This document shows positions 1 to 8,026 of a DNA stretch of 11,899 nt, in pieces. Origin of the DNA: Candidatus Pelagibacter sp. (lineage in GTDB: Bacteria > Pseudomonadota > Alphaproteobacteria > Pelagibacterales > Pelagibacteraceae); assembly GCA_028095445.1 (NCBI GenBank), contig JAOHCJ010000018.1:1-11899 (forward strand). Reading direction: 5' to 3'. Each line of letters starts with the position of its first letter. Position 1 is the stretch's first letter. The notes under the pieces were generated by a model. That model did not search any database. It was given only the letters and a program-made list of their open reading frames with translations, and had not been told where the DNA came from. The translations under genes and the position numbers were made by a program.

Positions 1-1
1 C

Positions 2-1291
2 GGTGGCGGGATTCATGGCTTAAGCACAGCTTGGAAACTTTCAGAAACTTATAACAATCCTGGAGACATTGTTATTCTTGAAAAAAAAGATACTGCAGCA
101 GGTGCAAGTGGAATAGCTTGCGGCGTCATAAGAAATAATTATTTTCAACCAGCTATGCGTGAGTTAATGGCTCACTCTGTTTCTGTATGGGAAAGTGACC
201 CTAAGGCATGGAAATATAACGCTGTTGGATATTTACAGATATCACCAGAAGTTATGCATGAAGATGTTGCTTCAATTTATGAACAACAAAAAGCTATTGG
301 ATATGAATCAGAATTTATAGAAGGCGAAAAAGAATGTACTAAATACATGAAGGGAATGTTTGATGATTGGCAAGCTCAAGGCATAACATCTGTGCTTCAT
401 GAAAAAAAAGGTGGCTATGCATTTAATAAAGACTCCATAAAAGCTCTTGAAAGTAAATCTGTTACGAACGGAGTGAATGTAGTTAAAGGTGTAAAGGTTA
501 CAGGATTCAAAAGAGGAAGCAATAGTAAAGCTGTTACTGGTGTTGAAACAGACAAAGGAATTATTGAGTGCGAACAAGTAGTTGTTGGTGCTGGTCCATG
601 GGTTAGGGATTTTTGGAATATGTTAGAACTTCCAAAAGTTGCAAATATTAAAGGACAAGATGGAAAATTTCATAAAGAAGATATGTGGAAATATTGGATG
701 CTACAAGAAGGTGTTATTGGAGTTGATAAAGATTTTTTAAGAATGAATGATGGTGGTCAACCCCCTGTGATGCATGTCGACTCAACTGCACCACTATATT
801 CAGATAAAACTAAAAAATTAATTACAGAAGAACTTTGGGGAATTTATTATAAGCCAGATATTGAAGGGCTTGGTGTTCAAGGTGGAACATCTCCATACAT
901 AGTTGATAAACATTTTGATAAAGTGAATGTTGACCCTTATGGACTCGAGTCTCCTGAGTTTCAAACAACAGAAGACTTTAATGATATGTGGTGTTCAGCT
1001 TTAGCGCATTGTCAGAAAAGATTTGAAGGCAAATCAAATTTATATAGAAAAGGTCCGTCAGGTGGTCTTGGGTGTATGACACCAGATAACTTTCCAATCT
1101 TTGATAGATTTTTAGAAAATGTTTATATGATAGCAGATGCAAACCATGGTTACAAAATGATTGGTGTTGGAGAGCTTGTTGCAAAAGAAATTCTTGGAAC
1201 TGAAAGTGATTTATTGAAACCGTTTAGATTCAACCGTTACGAGAAGGGTGAACTTCATCCGACTTCTAATAGCCCGTTCCCTTGGAGTTAA
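2..1291 (+). CDS. FAD-dependent oxidoreductase, DAO family (5'-truncated)
   Basis: The frame is open to the left edge, so the N-terminus lies outside the window; the in-frame ATG at 155 is internal. The 429 visible residues begin inside the FAD-binding Rossmann loop (GGGIHGLS, residues 1-8) and carry the ribose-binding acidic residue in VILEKKD (E27). Other family marks are GASGIACGVIRNNY (about 39-52), VVVGAGPW (about 192-199) and a C-terminal FAD-contact block MTPDNFPIFD...ADANHGYKM. The architecture is that of the D-amino-acid oxidase/sarcosine oxidase/glycine oxidase superfamily, which oxidises secondary or primary amines of amino acids. The stretch after GAGPW, before the next beta-rich segment, looks longer than in monomeric sarcosine oxidases. 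It lies 73 bp upstream of a glutamine-synthetase-like gene and mgsABC, so an N-methyl amino acid such as N-methylglutamate or sarcosine is a reasonable but unproven substrate. The family call is firm; the substrate is not known. Confidence 0.88.
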   Translation, partial: GGGIHGLSTAWKLSETYNNPGDIVILEKKDTAAGASGIACGVIRNNYFQPAMRELMAHSVSVWESDPKAWKYNAVGYLQISPEVMHEDVASIYEQQKAIGYESEFIEGEKECTKYMKGMFDDWQAQGITSVLHEKKGGYAFNKDSIKALESKSVTNGVNVVKGVKVTGFKRGSNSKAVTGVETDKGIIECEQVVVGAGPWVRDFWNMLELPKVANIKGQDGKFHKEDMWKYWMLQEGVIGVDKDFLRMNDGGQPPVMHVDSTAPLYSDKTKKLITEELWGIYYKPDIEGLGVQGGTSPYIVDKHFDKVNVDPYGLESPEFQTTEDFNDMWCSALAHCQKRFEGKSNLYRKGPSGGLGCMTPDNFPIFDRFLENVYMIADANHGYKMIGVGELVAKEILGTESDLLKPFRFNRYEKGELHPTSNSPFPWS

Positions 1292-1364
1292 ACTTCAAGC
1301 CTAGACACTAATAAATTTTTCAGTTACGATTTGTGAAATTAGAAATTCATTAGAGGGAGAGATA

Positions 1365-2834
1365 ATGACAGATTTAGAAAAACACGTTAAGCAGCCTGGC
1401 AGAGATAAATTAGTAAAACAAGTTAGAGCTAAGATTAACGAGTTAGGTGTTGAATATATATTTTTTCAATTTATTTCTGTTACTGGAAGAGTTGTTGGTA
1501 AAGGTATTCCTACTGATCACTGGGAAAGAACTTGTGAAAAAGGTTTCCAGTTAGTTTATGGTGCAACAGCAAACTTATTTACAGATCGTCATGGTAATTA
1601 TATTGGGTATGGACCTGAAGCAAAAGAGCTAGTTGGTATACCTGATCCGGAAACTTTTTGTCAGCTTCCTTGGGATAAAAAGGTAGCAAGAGTATTTGTT
1701 ACTTGTTTTAGAAATAGAGAAGAGAGGGAAAATCCGGGCGCTCACTTAACTTCAGATTGTCGTGGAAATTTAAGAATTCACGCTGAAGAATTTAAAAAGA
1801 AACATGGATATCAATTAAGAGTTGGAACAGAGCCTGAAATGATGTGGCTAACTAAAAATGAAGATGGCTCACCAACAGGTAAGGGTTTTTCTAAACCATA
1901 TTGTTATCATATAGATCAATTTGAGTCATTAAGACCAGTTTTCATGAAAGTTTTTGAGTATGCTAGAGCTATGGGCTTTGATATGATTCAAGGTGATCAT
2001 GAAGATGCACCAGGACAATTAGAATTAAACTGGATGTATGATGATGTTTTAAGAAATGCAGATAGATTATCAACTTACAGACAAATTTGCGCCCAAGTTG
2101 CTAGAGAGTTTAATTTAATAGCTTGTTTTATGACTAAACCTTTTATGGGTGTGTCTGCAAGTGGTTGTCATACCAATATGTCTTTATGGACAGGTGGAAA
2201 AGATGTGGTTAATAAGTTATCTCACAAATCGTTACCGGGAATGGACCATGTTTTCACTTATGTTGAGGGGGGAACAAATACATTTATGCCAGACACGAAA
2301 GATGTTCAATTGCCGGGTAAAGTTGGCTTGAAAGCAATTGGTGGTGTAATGAAACATTTGGGTGCCTTAACTGCTATCGGATCTTCAACTGTTAATTCAT
2401 ATAGAAGATTATGGGATACAGGTTTTTGGGCTCCTGTTTATGCTGACTGGGGATATCAAAATAGAACATGCGGATTAAGAGTTTCTGCGCCAGGAAGATT
2501 TGAGTATCGTTCAGTTGATTCAATGCATAACCCATACTTAATGGGTTCTGGATTATTAAAATGTTTTGATGATGGATTAACAAATAACATTGACCCTGGA
2601 AAGCCAGAGTCTAGAAGTATGTATGAAGCTCAAGCTGCTGGGAAAGAGGTTAAAAAATTACCTTTAAGTCTAGGGGAAGCATTAAATCGTTTAGCAGAAG
2701 ATGAGGTTATCAAATCAGCAATGCCAGATGAAATGTATAAAGTATTTCATTGGTATAAAAATGATGAATGGGAAAAATTTTTAGGAGCAACAACTCAATG
2801 GGACCTAGATACTTATCTAGACTGTCTACCATAA
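1365..2834 (+). CDS. glutamine-synthetase-family gamma-glutamyl ligase, divergent 489-residue form
   Basis: This is an ATP-dependent ligase of the glutamine synthetase (GS) fold, 489 residues. The beta-grasp domain covers about residues 20-120 and the catalytic domain about 135-480. Expected metal and substrate residues are present: E156 and E158 (EPEMMW), E213 and E220 (GDHEDAPGQLELN, 210-222), H269 (SGCHTNMSLW), the NSYRRL segment (344-349) with downstream NRT, and E380 (GRFEYR). The start is supported by a GGGAGAG Shine-Dalgarno (about 1355-1361). It lies 25 nt upstream of mgsA, so it probably supplies the gamma-glutamyl amide used by MgsABC. That would make it gamma-glutamylmethylamide synthetase (methylamine + glutamate + ATP) or a GlnT-type glutamine synthetase. 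It differs strongly from the second GS-like gene at 8461: it has a longer N-terminus, about 40 extra residues between H269 and NSYRR, and different active-site flanks. The substrate amine is therefore open. Confidence 0.9.
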   Translation: MTDLEKHVKQPGRDKLVKQVRAKINELGVEYIFFQFISVTGRVVGKGIPTDHWERTCEKGFQLVYGATANLFTDRHGNYIGYGPEAKELVGIPDPETFCQLPWDKKVARVFVTCFRNREERENPGAHLTSDCRGNLRIHAEEFKKKHGYQLRVGTEPEMMWLTKNEDGSPTGKGFSKPYCYHIDQFESLRPVFMKVFEYARAMGFDMIQGDHEDAPGQLELNWMYDDVLRNADRLSTYRQICAQVAREFNLIACFMTKPFMGVSASGCHTNMSLWTGGKDVVNKLSHKSLPGMDHVFTYVEGGTNTFMPDTKDVQLPGKVGLKAIGGVMKHLGALTAIGSSTVNSYRRLWDTGFWAPVYADWGYQNRTCGLRVSAPGRFEYRSVDSMHNPYLMGSGLLKCFDDGLTNNIDPGKPESRSMYEAQAAGKEVKKLPLSLGEALNRLAEDEVIKSAMPDEMYKVFHWYKNDEWEKFLGATTQWDLDTYLDCLP

Positions 2835-2859
2835 TCTTTAATAGAAATAGGGGAAATAT

Positions 2860-3804
2860 ATGTGTGGAATAGCAGGATTAATACATAGAGGAAAATCATC
2901 AAACGTAGGAAGTGAACTTCAGGGAATGCTTCAAGCATTAAAGCATAGAGGAGAAGATTCTACAGGTTATGCCTTGTATGGGGACACGGACGGTAAAAAT
3001 TTTATCATGCGTTTTAAAGTTGGAGAAAATGTTGGTGAAGGAAGTTCATCAATAATGGAGGATGTTTCTGTTTATGATCAAAGAAAAAAAATTGTTGATC
3101 AATATTTATCTGAACTAGGTGCTAAAATAGTCAAAGAAGAAAGAGTTCTACCCTACTCTTTAAGATATGAGCTTGCTTATGATGTAAAAGATCTATTAGC
3201 GTTTTCGCAGAAAATTGAGAGTGTTCCAGGAGTTGAAATTCTTTCAATGGGAAAGTCTTTAGAGGTAATTAAAGATTTAGGTAATGCCCAAATGGTTTGT
3301 GATAGATACAGTTTAGATAAAGTAGTTGGAACTCACGCAATTGGTCATGCAAGAATGGCTACAGAATCTGGGGTTGATATTAAGTCTGCTCACCCTTTTT
3401 GGGGATATCCTTTTAGTGATGTTTCTGTGGTTCATAATGGTCAATTAACTAATTATTGGAATAATAGAAGAATGCTTGAGAATAAAGGTATGAGATTTAT
3501 GTCAGAATGTGATTCAGAATTGATTGCTGTATATATAGCTCAAACTATGAGGGAAGGTGCTACTCTTGAGGAGGGAATGAAAGCTTCATTAACAGGTCTT
3601 GATGGAGTGTTTACATATTTTGTTGCAACAAAAGATTCTTTAGGAATGGCAAAAGATACTATGGCAGCAAAACCTTTGGTTCTTTACGAGTCAGATGATT
3701 TAGTAGCAATGGGTTCAGAAGAAATAGCAATCCGATCAGTTCTACCACAAGAGATAGATACATATGATCCATTTGATGGGGAGGTCAAAGTATGGCAAAT
3801 TTAA
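2860..3804 (+). CDS. mgsA: class II glutamine amidotransferase subunit, MgsA/GlxB type
   Basis: This 314-residue protein begins MCGIAGLIHR. Removal of Met1 would leave Cys2 as the N-terminal nucleophile of an Ntn hydrolase, which fixes the start codon; an AGGGGAA Shine-Dalgarno lies just upstream. Other class II amidotransferase marks are KHRGEDSTG (28-36), the substrate-binding GHARMAT (162-168), HNGQLTNY (192-199) and SECDSELI (215-222). The domain corresponds to the N-terminal glutaminase part of glutamate synthase, here as a stand-alone polypeptide. In N-methylglutamate synthase it hydrolyses the gamma-glutamyl amide and passes the amine through the complex to 2-oxoglutarate. The next gene starts before this one ends (13-nt overlap), indicating co-translation. 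GlxB, the rhizobial name for the same kind of protein, would be an equally acceptable label. Confidence 0.88.
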   Translation: MCGIAGLIHRGKSSNVGSELQGMLQALKHRGEDSTGYALYGDTDGKNFIMRFKVGENVGEGSSSIMEDVSVYDQRKKIVDQYLSELGAKIVKEERVLPYSLRYELAYDVKDLLAFSQKIESVPGVEILSMGKSLEVIKDLGNAQMVCDRYSLDKVVGTHAIGHARMATESGVDIKSAHPFWGYPFSDVSVVHNGQLTNYWNNRRMLENKGMRFMSECDSELIAVYIAQTMREGATLEEGMKASLTGLDGVFTYFVATKDSLGMAKDTMAAKPLVLYESDDLVAMGSEEIAIRSVLPQEIDTYDPFDGEVKVWQI

Positions 3805-4646
3805 AGACTACAGAGAAAAAAACAAAATCCCAGTCAATGGGTATGCATACAGAGGTTTTAACAGGTAGAACTCAACAAAAGTTTTTTAATCCTGATGAAG
3901 CTGAAAACTTTTACTATTTTGGTACTTACGACGTAGATTTTAATAAAAGAACAGACCTTGATGTAAAAGATATGACAGCTCCTGAGGCCAATAAAGAAAT
4001 TGATAACTTGATGAGCCAGGGTTATGGAACAATCGTAATCAAAAACCCTCAAGGAAAACATAGTTTGGGTGTTGGTATTTTAAATAAGCTAAATTTAATT
4101 TTTGAAGGAAGTTTAGGTTATTTTGGTATGGGATCTTGTGATGGACCTACTGTTAGAATTAATGGCAGAGTTGGTTGGTCTTGTGCAGAAAACTTAATGG
4201 CTGGAAAGGTTGTTATAGAAAAAAATGCTGGATCTTGCTTTGGTGCAGCTATAAGAGGTGGTGACTTAATTTGCAAAGGAAGTGTTGGTGCAAGAACAGG
4301 TATCGACATGAAAGGTGGTACTATTATTATTGGTGGTGATGCTGGTGCATTTACTGGTTTTATGATGCAGAGAGGAAGAATAATTATTCTTGGTGATGTT
4401 GGAATAAATTTAGGTGACTCTATGTACGATGGTACAATATTTATTGGTGGCAAGATTGGTTCTTTTGGTAGTGATGCTGTTCCAGCAGATCTTACTGACA
4501 GTGATCAAGACTGGTTAAAAAGAAAATTAAAAGTTGCAGAGATAGGTGAAAAATTTGATGTCAGTAAAATGACAAAAATAGTCGCAGGGAAAAAACTTTG
4601 GAACTATGATAATTTAGAACCTACAGAAAAGAAAGGAGCTATCTAA
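3792..4646 (+). CDS. mgsB: glutamate synthase GXGXG-domain subunit, MgsB/GlxC type
   Basis: This 284-residue protein is dominated by a right-handed beta-helix of repeating G-x-x-G units from about residue 85 to 225 (for example GSVGARTGIDMKGGTIIIGG and GDVGINLG). This is the C-terminal GXGXG domain of glutamate synthase split off as its own gene. In MgsABC it is a structural subunit thought to help link the glutaminase and synthase sites. The start at 3792 lies inside the end of mgsA and is preceded by a strong GGGGAGG Shine-Dalgarno (3778-3784) at 7-nt spacing. It ends on TAATG, sharing one base with the start of the next gene. The first 25 residues are Lys/Thr-rich and look disordered, and a charged alpha-helical tail (about 235-284) follows the helix domain. 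The domain is certain; the methylglutamate-specific role rests on the neighbours. Confidence 0.87.
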   Translation: MANLKTTEKKTKSQSMGMHTEVLTGRTQQKFFNPDEAENFYYFGTYDVDFNKRTDLDVKDMTAPEANKEIDNLMSQGYGTIVIKNPQGKHSLGVGILNKLNLIFEGSLGYFGMGSCDGPTVRINGRVGWSCAENLMAGKVVIEKNAGSCFGAAIRGGDLICKGSVGARTGIDMKGGTIIIGGDAGAFTGFMMQRGRIIILGDVGINLGDSMYDGTIFIGGKIGSFGSDAVPADLTDSDQDWLKRKLKVAEIGEKFDVSKMTKIVAGKKLWNYDNLEPTEKKGAI

Positions 4647-6070
4647 TGGCTAAAAAGAAAACTAAAAAAAATGAAAAAAAATTAAAAAAAGCTAACGGTA
4701 GTGTTGGTGGAAAAGCTGATGTTCATGCGCATGAGGAAGGCAAAAGAAATAAAAGTTTATTAGGGCATAATGCTATTTTCACTCCTGAAGTTATAGACGA
4801 TATTCATATTAAAGCTCAGCTTGGAAGATACAGAATGCGTGGAATGGCATTAATGAAAAAGATTCCAACATTTGATGATTTAGTTTTTTTACCAGGTACC
4901 CTAACAAGGTTTGTAATTGAAGGTTATAGAGAAAAATGTGAAACAAAAACTATAATTGGTCCCAATTGTGAAAACCCAATTGAGCTAGATATACCTGTGT
5001 ATATTACTGGAATGAGTTTCGGTGCTCTTTCTTATGAAGCAAAAACGGCTCTAGCAAGAGGTGCTACAATGGCTGGAAGCGCTACATGTTCTGGTGAAGG
5101 TGGAATGATACCTGACGAAAGAAGATATTCTGAAAAATGGTATTACCAATGTATTCAATCAAGATACGGATTTAATCCTCATCATGCACAGCTTGCAGAT
5201 GGGATTGAAGTTTTTATAGGACAAGGACAAAAAGTTGGAATGGGTGGTCACCTAATGGGTCAAAAAGTAACCGACCAAGTAGCAGAAATGAGATCATTGC
5301 CGTCTGGTATTGACCAAAGATCTCCTGCAAGACATCCTGACTGGTTAGGTCCAGATGATCTAGCTTTAAAAGTTGAAGAGCTAAGACAACTTACAAAAAA
5401 CAAAGTGCCAATTCAGTTAAAGCTTGGTGCATCAAAAGTTTATGATGATGTTCGTATGGCTGCTAAATGTAACCCTGACTCTATTTATCTAGATGGAATG
5501 GAAGGATCTACTGGAGCAGGACCCCATATAGCTGCCGCTAACACTGGTATTCCAGGAATTGCTGCTATCAGAGAAGCTAGAAGAGCTATTGATGATGTTG
5601 GTAAAACTGGACAGGTAACTTTAATTTATGCTGGTGGTGTTAGGGATGGTGCTGATATGGCTAAAGCTTTAGCTTTAGGTGCTGATGCAATAGCAATTGG
5701 TACTGGATCAATGATCGCTTTAAATTGTAACAAAGATATACCTGAAGCTAACTTTGAAAAAGAAATGGGTGTAAAAGCAGGTGAATGTTATCACTGTCAT
5801 ACTGGTCGTTGTCCAGTTGGAGTTGCTACACAAGATCCAAAGTTAAGAGCTAGATTAAATCCTGATGATGCTGCTTTAAGAGTTTATAATTACTTACATG
5901 CAATGACACTAGAAGCTCAACTTTTAGCAAGAGCTTGTGGTAAGACTAATATTCACTCTTTAGAACCTGAAGATTTAGCTGCATTAACAATGGAAGCTTC
6001 TGCATTAGCAAAAGTTCCTATGACAGGAACCAACTATACTGTTGGTGTTGACAACTATCATAAAATATAA
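4646..6070 (+). CDS. mgsC: FMN/Fe-S glutamate synthase-like subunit, MgsC/GlxD type
   Basis: This 474-residue catalytic subunit has the FMN-binding TIM-barrel of glutamate synthase. Marks are TGMSFGALS (121-129), CSGEGGM (148-154), QLKLGASK (257-264), DGMEGSTGAGP (283-293, substrate and FMN loop), IYAGGVRDG (327-335, phosphate-binding) and GADAIAIGTG (345-354). An iron-sulfur ligand set follows: C381, C384 and C389 in ECYHCHTGRCPVG, spaced C-x2-C-x4-C. In N-methylglutamate synthase this subunit reduces the imine formed from 2-oxoglutarate and methylamine to N-methylglutamate. No NAD(P)H-oxidising GltD-like subunit is visible here, so the electron donor is not shown. The first 35 residues are very Lys-rich and lack similarity to the catalytic barrel. 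The start overlaps the mgsB stop (TAATG) with AAAGGAG (4632-4638) upstream. Confidence 0.9.
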   Translation: MAKKKTKKNEKKLKKANGSVGGKADVHAHEEGKRNKSLLGHNAIFTPEVIDDIHIKAQLGRYRMRGMALMKKIPTFDDLVFLPGTLTRFVIEGYREKCETKTIIGPNCENPIELDIPVYITGMSFGALSYEAKTALARGATMAGSATCSGEGGMIPDERRYSEKWYYQCIQSRYGFNPHHAQLADGIEVFIGQGQKVGMGGHLMGQKVTDQVAEMRSLPSGIDQRSPARHPDWLGPDDLALKVEELRQLTKNKVPIQLKLGASKVYDDVRMAAKCNPDSIYLDGMEGSTGAGPHIAAANTGIPGIAAIREARRAIDDVGKTGQVTLIYAGGVRDGADMAKALALGADAIAIGTGSMIALNCNKDIPEANFEKEMGVKAGECYHCHTGRCPVGVATQDPKLRARLNPDDAALRVYNYLHAMTLEAQLLARACGKTNIHSLEPEDLAALTMEASALAKVPMTGTNYTVGVDNYHKI

Positions 6071-6079
6071 GGATCAAAA

Positions 6080-6487
6080 ATGGTTAAAAAAAAAGTAAAA
6101 GCAAAAGTTAAAAAAGAAAAAAAACTTAAACTGGGCACTTTTAAAGAGACTGCTAGAGAAAAGTTAATTGGTCAACATATCGGTTATAGGTATGATGTTA
6201 ATTTACTTCCAGACTATAAAAGAATTACTCCATTCTTAAAAAAATATGTAGAAGCCATGGGTTGGGATGACCTTAATTGGTTAGAAGATGTTCATATGGG
6301 TTATGAAGAAGATAGACCTGCAGTATTTTGTAGAAATGCAAATGGTTGGGTTACGATTCCAAAATCAATTAAATTACCTGATAACCAACAAGATAGAGAT
6401 ATGATAGCAAGAGAGCTTTTAGTTAAGTTTCAAATGTCTCCAAAACATCCGCTTGTTGATTTAAAAAAAGCTTACTTAAAGTTTTAG
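6080..6487 (+). CDS. conserved protein of unknown function at the end of the mgs block
   Basis: This is a 135-residue protein that I do not recognise. It starts 9 nt after the mgsC stop; its Shine-Dalgarno (AAGGA) overlaps that stop, so it is surely co-translated with mgsABC. The first 18 residues are mostly Lys and Val/Ala/Leu and look disordered or nucleic-acid/acid-surface binding. A compact acidic-aromatic domain follows (about 30-135), with YRYDVNLLPDYKRITPFLKKY, a Trp-rich patch MGWDDLNWLEDVHMGYEED (60-78) and NGWVTIPKSI. There is no signal peptide, membrane segment or obvious metal-binding cluster; it has a single Cys. The position suggests an accessory or assembly factor for the synthase complex, or a fourth subunit. 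That is inference from linkage only. There are no signs of truncation, and the codon use matches its neighbours. Confidence 0.8.
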   Translation: MVKKKVKAKVKKEKKLKLGTFKETAREKLIGQHIGYRYDVNLLPDYKRITPFLKKYVEAMGWDDLNWLEDVHMGYEEDRPAVFCRNANGWVTIPKSIKLPDNQQDRDMIARELLVKFQMSPKHPLVDLKKAYLKF

Positions 6488-6613
6488 TATCACAATCAAG
6501 AGTTGTTTATTTTTTTAAAACTCACCGTCTGTATTGGGTTTTTAAAGAATGTTTAGTTTGTCACACCCCACTAAATTTCATAAGGTTTCTAAAACTAATA
6601 TAGGAGAGAGATT
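6488..6613 (+). promoter_or_regulatory. intergenic leader upstream of amt, probable promoter region
   Basis: This 126-bp gap is the largest between plus-strand genes and separates the mgs block from amt. A possible -35-like TTGTCA (6558-6563) lies 17 nt from TAAGGT (6581-6586), a weak match to a -10 box. A strong Shine-Dalgarno AGGAGAG (6602-6608) sits 5 nt before the amt ATG. Only a weak bulged hairpin (GAGTT...AACTC around 6500-6525) is visible, so I see no convincing terminator for the mgs block. I saw no sigma-54 -24/-12 element and no recognisable glutamine riboswitch core. The regulatory role is inferred from position. Confidence 0.35.
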
Positions 6614-8014
6614 ATGCCTGATCAATTAGGTGCTCTTACAACAATATTTACAGAATTTTACTACTGGGTAACGGTAGTCTTAATGTTCTTAATCCACGTA
6701 GGGTTCTGTATGTATGAAGTCGGAGCTTCACGTTACAAGCACCATCAACATACTTTAATGAAAAATACCATGGTAATACCACTAGTGACAGTAACATGGT
6801 TTTTCTTTGGTTGGTGGATTTACTGGGCATTCCCAACAGGACCTGGAATTGCACCATCAATAATGAATGAAAGTACCGCGTTAATTACAGACGAAAGTAC
6901 TTTTAGTGCTAAATGGTATTTGGCAAATACAGAATACATGGCTATTAACTTAGGCGACCATATAAGTGGAGTATTCTGGGCTGCGTTTTTACTATTTTCA
7001 TGGACAGCTGCTTCAATTGTTTCTGGAGCAATCATTGAAAGAATTACGACTTTTGCATTTGGAATTTTAGCAATTGCAATAGGTTCGTGTTTCTGGGTAA
7101 TTGATGCTGCTTGGGGATGGCACTTTGATGGATGGATGCTCAAAATTTTAGGATATCATGACGCTTATGCATCGGGAGTAATTCACGCGATTGCAGGTGG
7201 ATTTGCTTTAGGTGTTCTGATCGTTTTAGGACCTAGAATTGGAAAGTTCTCATCAAGTGGTGAACCAAGAAATATAGGACCAAGAAACCCATGGCTGGTT
7301 ACAATTGGATTATTTTTAATCTATACTGGTTTCTGGGGATTTTATGCGGCATGTAATATACCGATATTTGATCTTGGACCTGAATATGGAATGGAAGGTG
7401 TAACATACTGGACAGCAACAAACATATATGTAACCCCTACTACACTCAGTGGTATAACCTTTAACTTTCTGATGTCACTATCAGGTGGATTATTGGCTGG
7501 ATACGTGGTCGCTAAAGGTGATCCTTTCTGGACGTACTCAAGTGGACTAGCAGGTATCATCTGTGCGTCAGCAGGTAATGATTTGTACCATCCGATACAA
7601 GCAATGCTTATTGGTGCGATCGGTGTTGTTATAGCATACAAAATGCATTACTGGGTTGAACGTAAGTTCAAAATTGATGATGCAGTTGGTGCAGTAGCTG
7701 TACATGGTTATGCAGGATTTGTTGGCCTTGTAATTTGTGGATTTGTTTTAAATGGTTATCCTTCATCTGGATACAGTGTTGGAGCTATGTGGGACGGATC
7801 AACTTATGCATCAATCAATCCACTGGGACAATTTCTTGGAGCAATAATAATGTTCGGAGTTCTTGGAATGCTACCAGGCTATGTCATAGCAAAAGTACTA
7901 AACGGAATGGGTAAATTAAGAATCCCACGTGAAGTAGAAATAGCTGGACTAGACTATGAAATGATGGAGGACGATAGAGATGCTGAAAAAGCAGTCGCCT
8001 CTTCAACTAGATAA
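6614..8014 (+). CDS. amt: ammonium transporter, Amt family (divergent)
   Basis: This 466-residue integral membrane protein has about 11 hydrophobic helices and moves ammonium, and often methylammonium, across the inner membrane. The pore signatures are present: D183 eight residues before H191 (DAYASGVIH, matching the D160/H168 pair of E. coli AmtB) and the second pore histidine H364 in AVHGYAG. The N-terminus goes straight into the first helix without a clear cleavable signal peptide. The loop GNDLYHPIQA (about 321-330) is less typical of AmtB. The cytosolic tail keeps EIAGLD but not the usual HGExAY continuation that contacts PII, and no glnK gene lies beside it. The strong AGGAGAG site fixes the start. 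The neighbourhood suggests it feeds ammonium or methylammonium to the ligases. Codon choice shifts slightly, with more GGA, ACG and GCG than in the mgs genes. Confidence 0.93.
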   Translation: MPDQLGALTTIFTEFYYWVTVVLMFLIHVGFCMYEVGASRYKHHQHTLMKNTMVIPLVTVTWFFFGWWIYWAFPTGPGIAPSIMNESTALITDESTFSAKWYLANTEYMAINLGDHISGVFWAAFLLFSWTAASIVSGAIIERITTFAFGILAIAIGSCFWVIDAAWGWHFDGWMLKILGYHDAYASGVIHAIAGGFALGVLIVLGPRIGKFSSSGEPRNIGPRNPWLVTIGLFLIYTGFWGFYAACNIPIFDLGPEYGMEGVTYWTATNIYVTPTTLSGITFNFLMSLSGGLLAGYVVAKGDPFWTYSSGLAGIICASAGNDLYHPIQAMLIGAIGVVIAYKMHYWVERKFKIDDAVGAVAVHGYAGFVGLVICGFVLNGYPSSGYSVGAMWDGSTYASINPLGQFLGAIIMFGVLGMLPGYVIAKVLNGMGKLRIPREVEIAGLDYEMMEDDRDAEKAVASSTR

Positions 8015-8026
8015 AGGAGAAAAAAT

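Noticed and set aside
1292..1364. Possible promoter or riboswitch before the 489-residue ligase
   Set aside because: Only a 5-bp AATTT/AAATT pairing and a Shine-Dalgarno are visible; I could find no convincing -35/-10 pair or conserved riboswitch core.
4118..4453. 111-residue minus-strand frame rich in Pro and Ile opposite mgsB
   Set aside because: It is the antisense shadow of the Gly-rich GXGXG repeats (GGT codons read backwards give Thr/Pro), has no ribosome binding site and lies wholly inside a well-supported gene.
4280..4480. Apparent tandem repeat of GGTGGT-type units in mgsB
   Set aside because: The pattern is explained by the protein-level G-x-x-G beta-helix repeats of the GXGXG domain rather than a DNA repeat element.
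6496..6530. Possible terminator hairpin after the mgs block
   Set aside because: The GAGTT/AACTC stem is short, bulged and has a long loop, and the T-run lies in the loop rather than after the stem.
6820..7641. Two minus-strand frames of about 100 residues opposite amt
   Set aside because: They are antisense shadows of hydrophobic coding sequence, without start signals or recognisable domains; the plus-strand Amt call is secure.
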